Of a stretch of DNA of 64,000 bases, positions 61,830 to 64,000 are shown piece by piece. The stretch is from Ferruginibacter albus (GTDB taxonomy: Bacteria > Bacteroidota > Bacteroidia > Chitinophagales > Chitinophagaceae), in NCBI RefSeq assembly GCF_020042285.1, contig NZ_CP083388.1, forward strand, positions 1,514,001 through 1,578,000, written 5' to 3'. A program made the position numbers and the translations under genes. The notes under the pieces were generated by a model, which saw nothing but the letters and a program-made list of their open reading frames with translations, did not search any database and was not told where the DNA came from. Within the stretch, counting starts at the first letter, position 1, and each line of letters opens with the position of its first letter.

Positions 61830-63443
61830 TTACTTTATAACTGTTACTTTTTCTGTTTGAATTACATTAGCGTTATCATAAATAACCACTAAGTAAGTTC
61901 CGTTGCTTAATGTATTATTGACTGTTAGATCAATAGTTCCATTAAAAGCTGTTTTTGCAATAACAGAACTGTTATTAATATCTCTTACTTCAATATATTT
62001 TGATGAAGCAGTAAAGTTTTTAATTGGCTCTACATGGATACGCCCATTTGCCGGATTAGGAGATACACTGAACAGTTTATTAGAAGATGAAGAGTTGTTT
62101 GTTATCATTAATTCAACCAAGGAACGCAAATCACTTACTTGCTTTTTGAAATCAGAAACTTCACTTTCTAATGAATCTACTTTTGTTTGTAAATCATCAT
62201 CACCAACAGCTGGACGAGATAATGTTGCGTTTCCTATCCATAAGTCACCATTCGCATCGATAAGTAATGGGTTAATGTAATTAGTAGGAGAATTTGTAGG
62301 TAAACCCTGTAATCTTACAGTACCATTAACATGTAATGTAGCTGCTGGCGAAGCTGTACCAATACCTACATAACTATTTGTATTGTCGAAAGTGATATTG
62401 CTACAACTTAAATTTCCTCCCGCTGAAGAAGTGTAAGGTATTTTACCTACTGTAGAGCATGAACTTGTAATTCCAGTTGCTGCCGGAGGTGTAGTCCAAC
62501 TTAAAGTAGATGAACCATTGGTAGTTAATACTTGCCCGCTTGTACCGTCTGCGCTTGGTAGAGTATAAGTAACATTTGTCGTTGGGCTTGCTGGAGAGAC
62601 AAACCCTACATAACCTGAACTAGAAGTGCTGCTTAATCGCAATGCTCCTTTAACATCTAATTTGCTACCAGGAGTAGAGGTGCCTATTCCGATTAACCCT
62701 GCGCTAGCACTAGTCATATTATTACCATAGATAACATTTTGAATAGATAAAGAATTACTTGCACTGTTAGTTGTAGGCATATATACTTGGGCCGCATATC
62801 CAATAGCTACGTTATTAGTATTACTACCGCTATAAACTTGGTTAAGCGCATTGGCTCCAATAGCTACGCTATTAGTTGAATTTCCAGGTCCTGCACCTGA
62901 ACCAATGGCTGTATTAAATGATCCATTTTGGTTAAGTAGACAACGATAACCCACAGCGGTATTATCGGTACTACTTAATGCATTTGACATTGAACCAGAG
63001 CCTACTCCAGTGTTTCTATTACCACTTTCAATTGAACCTAGGCTACCATATCCTATAGCAGTATTATCATCACTTGTGAGTTGATTTGTTTTATTCACCG
63101 AGTTTAACGCGCTTCCTCCAAATGCAGCATTATTATTCCCAACGATATTAAAATAAATAGCTCCACTACCAACTCCTGTATTGTTAATACCAGTGGTATT
63201 ATTATACAGAGGTGGTTGACCAGCACCGATTCCCAAATTGCTTAAAGCGGCTCCCCCGCCTTTTCCTATATAAATAGAATTAGGGTTGCTTGTTCCCTGT
63301 ACATAAATAGCACCTGGGATATGATTATCATTAATCGTTCCAAGAGGTACCGATGTAGAATATTGAATCAATGTTTGAGCATTACTAATGTTTCTAATAG
63401 ACATCATAATAAACAAGCCAATAAATAATTTTAATGTTCTCAT
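61830..63443 (-). CDS. secreted YadA-head-like protein with T9SS sorting domain
   Basis: The 537-residue exported protein (signal about 1-22) has head-type repeats with an AIG/AVG pattern (NTAIGSGAGPGN, NNVAIGYAA, NTGVGSGAI) as in YadA/Hia trimeric adhesins. A phage-tail-fibre-like segment follows (SYVGIGTASPAATLHVNGTVRL), then a coiled coil (VDSLESEVSDFKKQVSDLRS, about 420-440) and a T9SS C-terminal sorting domain (FSVSPNPANGRIHVE to KVTVIK). It may trimerise through the coil and be anchored by T9SS rather than by a YadA barrel. It has been called bZIP-like in similar entries because of the coil. Confidence 0.82.
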   Translation of the reverse strand: MRTLKLFIGLFIMMSIRNISNAQTLIQYSTSVPLGTINDNHIPGAIYVQGTSNPNSIYIGKGGGAALSNLGIGAGQPPLYNNTTGINNTGVGSGAIYFNIVGNNNAAFGGSALNSVNKTNQLTSDDNTAIGYGSLGSIESGNRNTGVGSGSMSNALSSTDNTAVGYRCLLNQNGSFNTAIGSGAGPGNSTNSVAIGANALNQVYSGSNTNNVAIGYAAQVYMPTTNSASNSLSIQNVIYGNNMTSASAGLIGIGTSTPGSKLDVKGALRLSSTSSSGYVGFVSPASPTTNVTYTLPSADGTSGQVLTTNGSSTLSWTTPPAATGITSSCSTVGKIPYTSSAGGNLSCSNITFDNTNSYVGIGTASPAATLHVNGTVRLQGLPTNSPTNYINPLLIDANGDLWIGNATLSRPAVGDDDLQTKVDSLESEVSDFKKQVSDLRSLVELMITNNSSSSNKLFSVSPNPANGRIHVEPIKNFTASSKYIEVRDINNSSVIAKTAFNGTIDLTVNNTLSNGTYLVVIYDNANVIQTEKVTVIK

Positions 63444-64000
63444 TTTGTAAGTTTTAATTTTTAATAATTTTTATTCGGGAAGAAGGATTTCTGGAATGGA
63501 TTGAAATCAGCAATAGTCAAAAAAGTAGAAAGAGAAAAAGCGTAGCGATAGGGTAACCTTTTTCATACAGCAAGTTTAGGGGTTCGCTAATGTAAACAAA
63601 ATCCTAATATGTTGTATATTATGACAACGTGAATTTTACATTGATTTAATGTTTATAATAATAAAATTGATAATTAAGCACTTCCAATTTAATTTCAAAT
63701 AACCCTCAAAGAGGGTGGCTGATCCTCTGCAAATCCTTTTAGCAAAATCCTGGATATTATGTAAAATAGGAAAAAATGTCATGTTCGGTTATTACCTTTG
63801 TTTGATGGGGTAGGGTGGTCCCAATCCCAACAATTTTAGAAAGGGCTTGTGGGAAGTAGTGAACATATCACAAAATAATCTCATCGAATTACCTTAGTTT
63901 TTGCAGTAAAAACCATTAAAAAAGAAAGAAAATTTAAACTAATATTTTTACCTTATATTTTTATATTAATTGTTTTATAATCAGATTTTTATAGTGATTT
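63444..64000. other. 557-bp non-coding end region
   Basis: No convincing gene is visible. It is AT-rich. It holds a short hairpin ACCCTC/GAGGGT (63702-63716) and a -7 box TACCTTTG on the plus strand at 63793-63800 with no coding frame before the end of the window. A gene may begin beyond it. The promoter of the gene at 63443 was not identified. Confidence 0.5.
63793..63800 (+). promoter_or_regulatory. -7 promoter element, target outside window
   Basis: TACCTTTG on the plus strand, no TTG at -33. At least 200 bases of transcribed non-coding DNA would follow in the window. Confidence 0.35.

Noticed and set aside
63702..63716. Hairpin ACCCTC/GAGGGT as a terminator
   Set aside because: Six base pairs, no T run and no gene ending beside it.
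1..64000. tRNA, rRNA, transposase, integrase or prophage genes
   Set aside because: I scanned intergenic regions for T-loop sequences, clover-leaf ends and known mobile-element proteins and saw none.

Overview
The window looks like a chromosomal segment from a member of the Bacteroidota, most likely Chitinophagaceae. It is AT-rich. It carries type IX secretion (T9SS) C-terminal sorting domains, Bacteroidota-type promoters (TTG, 19-21 bp, TAnnTTTG) in place of Shine-Dalgarno-led starts, a Bacteroidota-type PurM, and the neighbourhood OstA-like / MlaD / N-acetylmuramoyl-alanine amidase / LptD. The genus cannot be named from sequence alone. I found no rRNA, tRNA, CRISPR array, integrase, transposase or prophage.

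Layout. 1-7.3 kb: a small lipoprotein, then mostly minus-strand accessory genes (DUF1398, AraC regulator, DUF4919-like, two tandem RibD/DHFR-like reductases, a membrane-anchored HNH protein, an SDR/PhyH pair). 7.4-15.2 kb: a PAP2-like phosphatase and an envelope-biogenesis block (OstA-like, MlaD, amidase, divergent LptD). 15.2-24.7 kb: surface and carbohydrate genes: an SGNH/MBOAT acylation pair behind a KirBac-type channel, an unknown membrane-protein pair, a Wzx-like flippase with a hexapeptide acyltransferase, and a divergent pectin pair (PL10 pectate lyase, GH28 polygalacturonase) with a perfect LacI-type palindrome between them. 24.8-37.7 kb: housekeeping (holA, ribF, purM, an FtsE-like ATPase, two glycosyltransferases, rpsO-pnp, prmA, plsY, an M48 protease). 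37.9-47.4 kb: conserved Bacteroidota unknowns, two CCG/4Fe-4S proteins, an ATP-grasp-like protein, LysE, DinB and RDD proteins, a TPR histidine kinase, a small broken secreted gene and a PyrR-like phosphoribosyltransferase. 47.4-50.9 kb: a large LRR T9SS-cargo protein, then about 790 bp without an intact gene. 50.9-60.7 kb: DUF2279, phosphohexomutase, Prc-type protease with a coiled-coil partner, Pcm, a queuosine-precursor transporter and a BamA-like barrel. 60.9-63.4 kb: two secreted surface proteins. 63.4-64 kb: non-coding.

Genes that work together: OstA-like, MlaD, LptD and the BamA-like protein serve the outer membrane. The flippase, acyltransferases and glycosyltransferases supply surface glycans. 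PL10 plus GH28 degrade pectin. RpsO and Pnp form the classic translation/RNA-decay pair.

Most unusual signal: 50268-50561 holds fourteen head-to-tail 21-bp units with no indel, sharing a core TTGYR-N4-TACA. The period is two helical turns and also seven codons. The array sits between the promoter side of the LRR gene and a truncated relic of a paralogous T9SS gene. Other signals worth checking are a promoter-plus-terminator pair with no gene (a candidate small RNA, 61696-61780), the LacI-type operator at 23077-23090, the broken gene at 45253-45459, and an orphan TPR histidine kinase.
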